Part shown: positions 1-6,495 of the stretch, in pieces | How positions within the stretch are numbered: position 1 is the stretch's first letter | Layout of the letters: each line of letters begins with the position of its first letter | DNA from: Paracoccaceae bacterium | GTDB lineage: Bacteria > Pseudomonadota > Alphaproteobacteria > Rhodobacterales > Rhodobacteraceae | DNA length: 11,263 bases | NCBI GenBank assembly: GCA_009920815.1 | Contig: RFZH01000060.1 | Location: 1-11,263 of the forward strand | Direction: 5' to 3' | Notes under the pieces: model-generated | What the model saw: the letters and a program-made list of their open reading frames with translations, nothing else | Told to the model about the DNA's origin: nothing | Database searches by the model: none | Program-made: the position numbers and the translations under genes

Positions 1-139
1 CCAAATCACCTTTTTTTGCCAAGATCCAGTAATAGTATGGCACTCCTAAAAAACGATGCGCCGATAAGGTCCAAAGCAACAAAAACGTGCTCCAATACCA
101 TATGTTATCAAAAGAAAAATACTGAATAGTTGAAAGCAT
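1..139 (-). CDS. N-terminal part of a small membrane protein of the Rhodobacterales 'component of SufBCD complex' type (partial)
   Basis: The reading frame opens at an ATG at 139-137 and runs off the left edge after 46 codons, so only the N-terminus is visible. The peptide starts MLSTIQYFSFDNIWYW and continues with a hydrophobic segment (about residues 12-34) ending in SAHRFLGVP. An in-frame TAA lies just upstream with no other usable start, and an AAGGG at about 11 bases before the ATG may be the ribosome binding site. From memory, Rhodobacterales genomes often carry beside hemB a small membrane protein with an N-terminal pattern like SFxxLWYWxxLAxxWSxxSHxxLGVP. That family is commonly labelled 'component of SufBCD complex', a name I regard as weakly founded. 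The pattern and the position beside hemB are the whole case. No function can be given from this fragment. Confidence 0.6.
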   Translation of the reverse strand, partial: MLSTIQYFSFDNIWYWSTFLLLWTLSAHRFLGVPYYYWILAKKGDL

Positions 140-318
140 CGACTTTGCATCCCTTGCGTCGCTGCAGAATTAACCAAGGGCGCTGTGGGTGCAAGATACA
201 TTTACTTAATTAATTGTAATTTCGATTATAAACACAATTAATCACAATTGGATTGGGGCGATATTGCCCCCATTTAAAATCCATGTCACTTTGGCACAAA
301 CACAATACAGGAGCCGTC
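140..318. promoter_or_regulatory. Divergent intergenic region between the left-edge gene and hemB
   Basis: This 179-base AT-rich gap must hold the promoters of both divergent genes. A weak candidate for hemB is TTGTAA (214-219), 17 bases, ATTAAT (237-242), each box matching consensus at four of six positions. CACAATTA (233-240) is repeated as CACAATTG (243-250) with a 10-base period. A short inverted repeat, GGGGC (255-259) and GCCCC (266-270), follows and would lie in the hemB leader. The hemB ribosome binding site AGGAG is at 309-313. None of these elements matches a regulator site I can name with confidence. Confidence 0.35.
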
Positions 319-1323
319 ATGTTCAGCGACGTTCAAGCACAATTCCCAAACACACGCTTTCGTCGTGTGCGTAAATCCGCCGCGACGCGCGCTTTGGTGC
401 GCGAGAATACTTTGTCGGTCGATGACCTGATCTGGCCGGTTTTTGTTTGCGACGGGACGGGTGTTGAACAGCCGGTTTCATCGATGCCCGGCGTTGTGCG
501 CCGCAGCGTAGATAAAATCGTAGAAGCCGCATCAGAGGCCTATGACTTGGGCATACCCGCCATATGCCTGTTTCCATACACAGACCCCTCTTTGAAAACC
601 GAAGATTGTGCCGAAGCATGGAACCCTGATAACCTTTCCAACCGTGCCACCCGCGCCATCAAAAAGGCGGTTCCAGGCATCGCGGTTATGACAGATGTGG
701 CACTTGATCCCTATAACATCAATGGCCATGACGGTTTTGTCGTGGATGACGAAATCCTCAATGACAAAACCGTCGAAGCATTGGTGAAACAAGCCCTGTC
801 CCAGGCCGAGGCAGGCGCCGATATTATAGGACCATCAGACATGATGGATGGCCGCATTGGAGCCTTGCGCAATACCTTGGAAACTGAGGGGCATCACAAT
901 GTTTTGTTGATGTCTTATTCTGCCAAATATGCGAGCGGATTTTATGGCCCCTTTCGCGATGCTGTCGGCGCGTCGGGCGCGCTAAAGGGCGACAAGACAA
1001 CCTATCAAATGGACCCCGCCAATTCTGACGAAGCCTTACGCCTTGTTGCACGTGATCTGGCTGAAGGCGCGGATATGGTCATGGTCAAGCCCGGCATGCC
1101 CTATTTGGACATCTGCCGCCGCGTAAAAGACACGTTTGGCGCACCGACCTATGCCTACCAAGTGTCAGGCGAATATGCGATGCTGCAAGCCGCGTTTCAA
1201 AATGGCTGGCTTGATGCAGAAAAAGTCATGATGGAAAGCCTTTTGACGTTCAAGCGCGCGGGCTGTGACGGCATATTAACCTATTTTGCACCAGAAGCCG
1301 CGCGAAAGCTTGCCAGCAGATAA
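319..1323 (+). CDS. hemB: Delta-aminolevulinic acid dehydratase (porphobilinogen synthase), non-zinc type
   Basis: HemB condenses two 5-aminolevulinate molecules into porphobilinogen, the first common tetrapyrrole step leading to heme, siroheme, cobalamin and (where made) bacteriochlorophyll, in the cytoplasm. I chose the ATG at 319 because AGGAG lies five bases upstream and the 334-residue product has the normal family length; an upstream TTG at 253 would add 22 unconserved residues. Both Schiff-base lysines are visible: K203 in SYSAKYASGFYGPF and K257 in MVMVKPGMPYLD. The metal segment reads VALDPYNINGHD (127-138): the three cysteines of zinc enzymes (VCLCPYTSHGHC in human) are replaced by A128, D130 and D138. 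This is the pattern of magnesium- or potassium-dependent alphaproteobacterial enzymes. It is followed 69 bases later by a co-oriented lipoprotein gene that appears to have its own promoter. Confidence 0.97.
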   Translation: MFSDVQAQFPNTRFRRVRKSAATRALVRENTLSVDDLIWPVFVCDGTGVEQPVSSMPGVVRRSVDKIVEAASEAYDLGIPAICLFPYTDPSLKTEDCAEAWNPDNLSNRATRAIKKAVPGIAVMTDVALDPYNINGHDGFVVDDEILNDKTVEALVKQALSQAEAGADIIGPSDMMDGRIGALRNTLETEGHHNVLLMSYSAKYASGFYGPFRDAVGASGALKGDKTTYQMDPANSDEALRLVARDLAEGADMVMVKPGMPYLDICRRVKDTFGAPTYAYQVSGEYAMLQAAFQNGWLDAEKVMMESLLTFKRAGCDGILTYFAPEAARKLASR

Positions 1324-1330
1324 TATCGAC

Positions 1331-1359
1331 ATGACATTTCCTCTTGTTCTGTGTACTAT
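1331..1359 (+). promoter_or_regulatory. Candidate sigma-70 promoter for the SYLF lipoprotein gene
   Basis: ATGACA (1331-1336), a 17-base spacer and TACTAT (1354-1359) lie in the gap after hemB. The -35 box matches TTGACA at five of six positions and the -10 box matches at four. Transcription would start near 1366, leaving a leader of about 27 bases before the ATG at 1393. It was found by eye; read-through from hemB is equally possible because no terminator is obvious in the 69-base gap. Confidence 0.35.
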
Positions 1360-1392
1360 ATGGAAAAAGCAAAAATAAGAGCAGGTAAAACC

Positions 1393-1959
1393 ATGAAACA
1401 TCTCTCCCGCCGTGGCGCGACACTCCTTTTGGCTGGTGCCCTATTGTCTGGGTGCAGCAATGGCATCGGAAACAAGTACAACGAAAATGCCGCTGAAAAA
1501 ATTGACGCACGCGTCGATAGCACGCTGGTCACAATGTACCAAGAGTTCCCAGCAACCGTTGAGCTGGCTGAAAAAGCATCGGGCATGCTTGTCATGCCAC
1601 TCATCACCGAGGCAAGCTTTGGCTACGGTGGCGGCTACGGTCGAGGCGCGTTGAAAATTAACGGCGAAACCGTTGAATATTACTCGACGACCTTCGCAAG
1701 CTATGGTCTGCAAATCGGTGCACAGCAATATGCGCATGTACTCTTCTTTATGACGGATGAAGCGCTCGAAGAATTTCGTTCCTCCCAAGGCTGGGCCGCA
1801 GGCGGTGATATTGAATACGCATTCCCTTCAAAAGGTGAATCTCTGCGCGCCGAAACGACGACCGCCCTGTCAGAGGTTGTGGCATATGTCTTTGGGAACT
1901 CGGGCCTAAAACTCGGCGTTTCACTTGAAGGCGCAAAATATAGCCGCATCATTCCATAA
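1393..1959 (+). CDS. Lipoprotein with a SYLF (YSC84-type, lipid-binding) domain
   Basis: The 188-residue product begins with a basic N-terminus, a hydrophobic core and the lipobox LSGC, placing the lipidated cysteine at residue 21. The N-region contains SRRGATLLL, which resembles a twin-arginine motif, so export by Tat rather than Sec is possible. From about residue 53 to the end it fits the SYLF/YSC84 family: a KASGMLVMP segment (61-69), a glycine-rich stretch SFGYGGGYGRGAL (75-87), YGLQIGAQQYAHVLFFMT (104-121) and a C-terminal GLKLGVSLEGAKYSRI. The family is linked to phosphoinositide or lipid binding in eukaryotes; the role of the bacterial secreted forms is unclear to me. I chose the ATG at 1393 because an AGCAGG element precedes it and upstream in-frame ATGs fall in the likely promoter and would spoil the signal peptide. 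The protein is probably anchored in a membrane facing the periplasm. Confidence 0.88.
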   Translation: MKHLSRRGATLLLAGALLSGCSNGIGNKYNENAAEKIDARVDSTLVTMYQEFPATVELAEKASGMLVMPLITEASFGYGGGYGRGALKINGETVEYYSTTFASYGLQIGAQQYAHVLFFMTDEALEEFRSSQGWAAGGDIEYAFPSKGESLRAETTTALSEVVAYVFGNSGLKLGVSLEGAKYSRIIP

Positions 1960-1971
1960 ATACCAAGGCGG

Positions 1972-1989
1972 TTCTGACCGCGGTCAGAA
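1972..1989. repeat. Perfect 18-base palindrome
   Basis: TTCTGACCG (1972-1980) is followed directly by its exact reverse complement CGGTCAGAA (1981-1989) with no spacer. It begins 12 bases after the lipoprotein stop codon. As RNA it would fold as a stem closed by a small CGCG loop, but only a weak T-rich stretch follows, so it is a poor classical terminator. Perfect two-fold symmetry also fits a dimeric protein binding site. Confidence 0.6.
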
Positions 1990-2003
1990 ATTGGATATTT
2001 CTA

Positions 2004-2041
2004 GACAGAAAATGCATTGATCCATGGTCTCATTTTCTGTC
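2004..2041. repeat. Inverted repeat with 11-base perfect arms
   Basis: GACAGAAAATG (2004-2014) and CATTTTCTGTC (2031-2041) are exact reverse complements separated by 16 bases. No T-run follows the right arm, so simple intrinsic termination is not supported. The spacer contains CCATGG. Confidence 0.6.
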
Positions 2042-2053
2042 AGGCAAATGTCC

Positions 2054-2122
2054 TGGGGAACGTTGCGCGTTTAAAAAATCTGCCTTCGGGAGATTTTTAG
2101 CGCAGCGTGTGGCAAAGCCCCA
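2054..2122. repeat. Long imperfect hairpin with a TTCG tetraloop
   Basis: The core pairs AAAAATCT (2074-2081) with AGATTTTT (2091-2098). The top is CC-TTCG-GG (2083-2090), the very stable C(UUCG)G tetraloop, with one bulged G at 2082. Below it, after a GTT bulge, GCGC (2065-2068) pairs with GCGC (2100-2103) and ACGTT (2060-2064) with AGCGT (2104-2108), using one G-U pair. A further TGGGG/CCCCA helix (2054-2058 with 2118-2122) can close the structure. The T-run on the 3' side of the core makes it partly terminator-like for the upstream lipoprotein transcript, and an equivalent six-T run exists on the other strand. Confidence 0.5.
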
Positions 2123-2141
2123 AATTTCAAAACTATGACAC

Positions 2142-2183
2142 CCCTAAACTGCGGTTTTTTCTGAAAAACCGCCCCAATTAGGG
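2142..2183. repeat. Compound hairpin immediately upstream of the gyrA promoter
   Basis: GCGGTTTTT (2151-2159) and AAAAACCGC (2164-2172) form a perfect nine-pair stem around a TCTG loop. An outer pair, CCCTAA (2142-2147) and TTAGGG (2178-2183), encloses it across small internal loops. The repeat ends nine bases before the proposed -35 box of gyrA. There is no T-tail after the stem on the plus strand. Confidence 0.55.
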
Positions 2184-2192
2184 ATCCAACCA

Positions 2193-2222
2193 TTGCACCC
2201 AACATGCATGGTCTGCTATAGT
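2193..2222 (+). promoter_or_regulatory. Probable sigma-70 promoter of gyrA (extended -10)
   Basis: TTGCAC (2193-2198), an 18-base spacer and TATAGT (2217-2222) form a promoter whose -10 box is preceded by TGC, giving an extended -10 element. Transcription would start near 2229, about 38 bases before the GTG start of gyrA. That places the hairpin cluster upstream of the gyrA transcript rather than in its leader. A weaker alternative -10, TTATAG at about 2245-2250, lies in the leader. Confidence 0.55.
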
Positions 2223-2266
2223 TTTGATCAACAAGATATAGCGATTATAGAAACGAGCGAGCTTAC

Positions 2267-5116
2267 GTGACTGATACGCCAGAAACACCCGAAAATGATG
2301 AAGACAACCGCCCCGAACGTATGGCCTTTGACGGTCCATCCGTCTCAATTACGGATGAGTTGAAAACATCATATCTCGACTACGCCATGAGCGTGATCGT
2401 CAGCCGCGCAATTCCGGATCTGCGCGATGGTCTAAAACCTGTTCACCGCCGTATTTTGTATGCGATGCATGAAACAGGAAATACGCATGACAAGTCTTAT
2501 CGTAAATCGGCGCGGCCTGTCGGCGATGTGATGGGTAAATATCACCCCCACGGTGACAGCGCGATCTATGATGCCTTGGTGCGTATGGCACAAGATTTCT
2601 CTATGTCTTTGCCGCTCTTGGATGGTCAGGGCAACTTTGGCTCAATGGACGGCGATAACCCGGCCGCGATGCGTTATACCGAAGTACGCATGGACAAACC
2701 TGCCGCCTTTCTTTTGGCGGACATTGACAAAGACACTGTGAATTTCCAAGACAACTATGATGGCAAAGACCGCGAACCGACTGTTCTGCCTGCACGTTTT
2801 CCCAACATGCTTGTCAATGGCGCCGGCGGTATTGCGGTTGGTATGGCCACAAACATTCCCCCTCATAATTTGGGTGAAGTGATTGACGCCACTTTGGCCT
2901 TGATCGACAATCCTGATCTTGAGGCTGAGGATTTGATCCAATATGTCCCTGCCCCAGACTTTCCAACCGGTGCAACAATTCTAGGCCGTTCAGGCGCGCG
3001 TAAAGCCTATATCGAAGGGCGTGGAAGCGTTGTCATCCGCGCCAAAACCCGCATCGAGGAAATTCGCAAAGATCGCTATGCAATCGTGATTGATGAAATC
3101 CCTTATCAGGTGAACAAGGCGTCTATGATCGAAAAGATCGCAGACCAGGTGCGCGAGAAAAAGATCGAAGGCATCGCCCATGTTCAGGACGAATCCGATC
3201 GCAACGGCGTGCGCGTCGTGGTCGAATTAAAACGTGATGCAACGCCTGATGTTGTCTTGAACCAACTGTTCCGTTTTACACCGATGCAAACATCGTTCGG
3301 CTGTAACATGTTGGCCTTGAATGGTGGACGCCCGGAACAATTAACATTGCGGACATTCCTGACAAACTTTATCGATTTCCGCGAAGAAGTCGTTGCGCGA
3401 CGTACCGCGTATGAGTTGCGCAAAGCACGCGAACGCAGCCACATTTTATGCGGCTTGGCGGTTGCAGTGTCGAACGTTGACGAAGTGGTAGCAACCATTC
3501 GCGGATCAGCAGATGCCGCGGACGCACGTGAAAAATTGATGTCGCGCCGCTGGCCCGCACATGAGATTGCCGAATACATCAAGCTGATTGATGATCCGAC
3601 CCATAAAATCAATGACGATGGCACCTATTACCTTTCGGAAACACAAGCCCGCGCAATCCTAGAATTGCGGTTGCAACGCCTGACGCAAATCGGCGTGAAA
3701 GAGGTAACGGACGAACTTCAAGAATTGGCAGGCAAAATCCGCGAATACCTCGAGATTTTGGCATCTCGTGAACGTATTTTGGATATTATCCGAACCGAAT
3801 TACGTGAAGTGAAAGATCAATTCGCTGTGCCGCGGCGTACCGAGATTGTTGATTGGTCTGGCGACATGGAAGACGAAGATCTTATCGAACGCGAAGATAT
3901 GGTCGTCACCATCACATCAGGTGGTTATATCAAACGCACGCCTTTGGCCGATTTCCGTGCGCAACGTCGCGGCGGCAAAGGGTTGGCAGGCATGCAAACC
4001 AAAGACGAAGACGTGGTCACAACACTGTTCGTTGCAAATACCCACACACAATTGCTGTTTTTCACAACAGATGGCATGGCGTATAAGCTAAAAACATGGC
4101 GTTTGCCGTTGGGTGGTCGCACCGCGAAGGGTAAGGCAATTGTGAATATCCTACCGATCCCAACCGGCGTTTCGATTGCTGCGATCATGCCTGTTGATGT
4201 GCCTGAAACTGATTGGGATAACTTGCAGGTTATCTTTGCCACATCCGCAGGTGATGTGCGCCGAAATGCGTTGTCCGACTTTACCAATGTCCGGTCAAAC
4301 GGCAAAATTGCCATGGATCTGCCAGAAGGCGTTGAATTGGTTAACGTGCGCATCGCGGGCGAAGAGGATGACATCATGCTCTTTACCAATTCGGGTCGTG
4401 CAATCCGTTTTTCCACCACCGATGTGCGCGTCTTTAAGGGCCGTAAATCCACCGGTGTGCGCGGGATCCGTTTGAATGGTGATGATCGCGTTGTGTCGAT
4501 GTCTATCATTCGCCATTTCGAGGCAACCCCAGATGAACGGGCCGCATATCTGAAAATGCGTCGTGCGATGGCAGGTGTTGCAGATGACGACCAGACCCTG
4601 CCTGACGAAGACGGCGCAGATGCAAACGCGACAATTTCACAAGAGCGCTATGCAGAAATGTCCGCGATCGAAAACCTAATCCTGACCATCACGGCAGGTG
4701 GCCAAGGCAAACTCTCATCCAGCCACGATTATCCTGTACGTGGACGCGGCGGCATGGGCGTCACCGCAATGGATAAGGCAATGCGCGGTGGCGAAATCGT
4801 GGCGTCCTTCCCTGTTGAACTAGAGGATCAGATCATGCTGGCGACATCAAAAGGTCAATCCATCCGTGTCCCAGTTGATGGCATTTCATTCCGGTCTCGT
4901 TCCGCAGGCGGCGTTCGCGTGTTTAACACCGGCAAGGGCGAAGAGGTTGTTTCAGCAATAATAACGCGGGCCATTGGCCCGCGCATTTGTAAGATCAAAG
5001 CGCAATCAGACCAAGGCCGAATGCGTTTCGGCATCAATCGATCAATGCGCGAAACTTGTTATCCAGATAATCCAAAAGTGGCGCTTCGCTTGGCGCTTGT
5101 CCGCAAGCTTTGGTAA
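2267..5116 (+). CDS. gyrA: DNA gyrase subunit A, with an abnormal C-terminal tail
   Basis: GyrA is the DNA-cutting and wrapping subunit of gyrase, working with GyrB to introduce negative supercoils. The GTG start gives the family-like N-terminus MTDTPETPE behind a weak ribosome binding site. The active-site tyrosine is Y137 in AAMRYTEVRM. The quinolone region HPHGDSAIYD keeps S98 and D102, equivalent to E. coli S83 and D87, so no classical resistance change is present. The GyrA box QRRGGKG is at 566-572, opening the C-terminal beta-pinwheel. An acidic insertion (about 752-803) interrupts the pinwheel, as I recall for relatives. Similarity to the family seems to end at EEVVS (892-896). The last 50 or so residues are basic, unlike the acidic tails I recall from relatives. 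They are encoded through a terminator hairpin and 83 bases of the opposing peptidase gene, so a 3' frameshift or stop loss is likely; the rest of the gene is intact. Confidence 0.95.
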   Translation: MTDTPETPENDEDNRPERMAFDGPSVSITDELKTSYLDYAMSVIVSRAIPDLRDGLKPVHRRILYAMHETGNTHDKSYRKSARPVGDVMGKYHPHGDSAIYDALVRMAQDFSMSLPLLDGQGNFGSMDGDNPAAMRYTEVRMDKPAAFLLADIDKDTVNFQDNYDGKDREPTVLPARFPNMLVNGAGGIAVGMATNIPPHNLGEVIDATLALIDNPDLEAEDLIQYVPAPDFPTGATILGRSGARKAYIEGRGSVVIRAKTRIEEIRKDRYAIVIDEIPYQVNKASMIEKIADQVREKKIEGIAHVQDESDRNGVRVVVELKRDATPDVVLNQLFRFTPMQTSFGCNMLALNGGRPEQLTLRTFLTNFIDFREEVVARRTAYELRKARERSHILCGLAVAVSNVDEVVATIRGSADAADAREKLMSRRWPAHEIAEYIKLIDDPTHKINDDGTYYLSETQARAILELRLQRLTQIGVKEVTDELQELAGKIREYLEILASRERILDIIRTELREVKDQFAVPRRTEIVDWSGDMEDEDLIEREDMVVTITSGGYIKRTPLADFRAQRRGGKGLAGMQTKDEDVVTTLFVANTHTQLLFFTTDGMAYKLKTWRLPLGGRTAKGKAIVNILPIPTGVSIAAIMPVDVPETDWDNLQVIFATSAGDVRRNALSDFTNVRSNGKIAMDLPEGVELVNVRIAGEEDDIMLFTNSGRAIRFSTTDVRVFKGRKSTGVRGIRLNGDDRVVSMSIIRHFEATPDERAAYLKMRRAMAGVADDDQTLPDEDGADANATISQERYAEMSAIENLILTITAGGQGKLSSSHDYPVRGRGGMGVTAMDKAMRGGEIVASFPVELEDQIMLATSKGQSIRVPVDGISFRSRSAGGVRVFNTGKGEEVVSAIITRAIGPRICKIKAQSDQGRMRFGINRSMRETCYPDNPKVALRLALVRKLW
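4965..4983. terminator. Bidirectional terminator hairpin between gyrA and the M32 peptidase gene
   Basis: CGCGGGCC (4965-4972) and GGCCCGCG (4976-4983) form a perfect eight-pair GC stem around an ATT loop. On the minus strand the stem is followed by TTATTATT, a reasonable tail for the peptidase operon. On the plus strand the tail is weaker (CATTTGT). Tandem TAA codons (4959-4964) in the +1 frame abut the left arm, as expected for the original end of gyrA. In the actual gyrA frame the hairpin is coding, so termination here would yield a transcript without an in-frame stop. Confidence 0.7.
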
Positions 5117-6494
5117 TCAAATCAACCGATGGAACAGACGCACCAAATTGATGTATATTTTCGCGTAACCATTCGGTCGCTGATGATAAATCACCCTGCG
5201 CAACCTGTTCCATGACACTTGGCACATCATGACACAGCGCTGAATATAAACATCCCGCATATACATTGCCCAAACTATATGTCGGGAAATATCCAATCAA
5301 GGCTTCGCACCAATGTATATCTTGCAAAAATCCATTCGATGGTTTGTCAACCTTGACGCCAAAATCTGCCTCAAACCGATCATTCCAGGCTGCTTCCAAA
5401 TCTTCGACAGCAAGATCACCACCTATTAACGCTTTTTCCAAATCATAGCGCAGCAAGACATGTAGATTGTATTGCACCTCATCTGCTTCGGTCCGAATAT
5501 AGCCATTTTGCAAACCATTCACAGCGCGGAAAAACGCATCTTCGCTGGCGACACCGATATCGCCAAACGCATCGCGCATTCTGCCATAAAGCCATGATGT
5601 GAATTCGCGCGACCGTCCCAATTGATTTTCACAAATGCGGCTTTGGCTTTCGTGTATCCCCATGGAACACCCATGCCCAAATACCGTAAGCTCATGCGTT
5701 TTTGAAATGTTTTGTTCATAACTCGCATGCCCCACTTCGTGAATGATGGAATAGATGCTGTTTAACGGATCTTTTTCATCATAGCGCGTGGTTACGCGAA
5801 CATCACTTCCGCCCCCTTCGCAAAACGGGTGAATAGCAATATCAATGCGGCCTCGGTTCAAATCATAGCCAAAACGCTCAGCCAAATCGATGACCAAACG
5901 TTCTTGCACGGCGATGTCAAAATGCCCCGACAAGCGTGGCGCGTCTGGCGCCGCCATGACAGCCGCGCGCAATTCGACCAATCTTGGCCGCAATTTTTCG
6001 AACATCACATCAATGCTTGCACTGTCGGTATCGGGTTCATAATCGCGCAAACACACATCATAAAGCGTTTTGTCCGATGGCTCCCGCAGGGCCGAGGCGA
6101 ATTCACGGGTTAAGCGTACAATATTCTTTAACTCGGGAATAAAGATGTTGCCCCATGCTTGGTTCGACCTGATACGAGCATGGGCAAATTCTGTAACCAA
6201 ATCCTTTGGAACGCGGGATGCTTTGTCCGCTTCACGCTCAATGAGCGCAATATGACGCAGCGTTGTTACGTCCTGCGCGTTCTCACGTGCGGCAGAAATC
6301 AAATCCCTAAGCTGTGATGCCGCATTACGGTCGTGGATCAGCCCAGATAAAACAGCCAGCTGTTCCCCCCGCTTAGCTGCGGAACCTTGCGCCATTTTGG
6401 TTTCCATGTCCCAAGACAACAAACCAGAGATTGACCCCAAAGTTTCAGTTTGCCTTTGGTATGCGACCAACGTGTCAAATGCACTGTGCATCAT
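5034..6494 (-). CDS. M32 family zinc metallocarboxypeptidase (carboxypeptidase Taq type)
   Basis: Members of this family remove C-terminal residues from peptides in the cytoplasm and use one metal ion. The 486-residue product has the family's usual length and its known motifs in order: HPF (222-224), DVRVT (231-235), the HEVGH metal site (252-256) with E253 as the general base, HESQ (281-284) giving the third ligand E282, IRTEAD (333-338) and GYFPTYSLG (401-409). I chose the ATG at 6494 because AGGGG lies five bases upstream; a longer frame from 6545 would overlap ctaA by about 50 bases. The start lies one base after the ctaA stop, and its ribosome binding site is inside the last ctaA codons, so translation is probably coupled. 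A second ATG follows immediately (6491). Its 3' end overlaps the present gyrA frame by 83 bases on the opposite strand. Substrate cannot be inferred. Confidence 0.93.
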   Translation of the reverse strand: MMHSAFDTLVAYQRQTETLGSISGLLSWDMETKMAQGSAAKRGEQLAVLSGLIHDRNAASQLRDLISAARENAQDVTTLRHIALIEREADKASRVPKDLVTEFAHARIRSNQAWGNIFIPELKNIVRLTREFASALREPSDKTLYDVCLRDYEPDTDSASIDVMFEKLRPRLVELRAAVMAAPDAPRLSGHFDIAVQERLVIDLAERFGYDLNRGRIDIAIHPFCEGGGSDVRVTTRYDEKDPLNSIYSIIHEVGHASYEQNISKTHELTVFGHGCSMGIHESQSRICENQLGRSREFTSWLYGRMRDAFGDIGVASEDAFFRAVNGLQNGYIRTEADEVQYNLHVLLRYDLEKALIGGDLAVEDLEAAWNDRFEADFGVKVDKPSNGFLQDIHWCEALIGYFPTYSLGNVYAGCLYSALCHDVPSVMEQVAQGDLSSATEWLRENIHQFGASVPSVDLITKACGQAPSEAPLLDYLDNKFRALID

Positions 6495-6495
6495 C

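Larger units (their letters stand above)
1960..2192. other. Hairpin-rich non-coding gap between the lipoprotein gene and gyrA
   Basis: No open frame here looks like a gene. Instead four separate inverted repeats are lined up in about 210 bases (1972-1989, 2004-2041, 2054-2122 and 2142-2183, each listed separately), and all end before the likely gyrA promoter at 2193. A smaller CAGG/CCTG repeat (2041-2044 with 2052-2055) bridges the second and third. Possible readings are the lipoprotein gene's 3' untranslated region with several stem-loops and terminators, an independent structured RNA, or a DNA-level element upstream of gyrA. The sequence alone does not decide, and I see no clear promoter for a separate RNA. 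Confidence 0.5.

Noticed and set aside
253..318. Longer hemB frame starting at a TTG, adding 22 residues
   Set aside because: The added residues look unlike HemB, include the GGGGC/GCCCC repeat, and a good AGGAG site precedes the ATG at 319.
3925..4509. Minus-strand 194-codon open frame inside gyrA
   Set aside because: It is a shadow of the strongly conserved gyrA frame with no motifs of its own.
3184..5037. The possibility that gyrA is a general pseudogene
   Set aside because: The reading frame and all catalytic and wrapping motifs are intact up to residue 896; only the extreme 3' end is odd.
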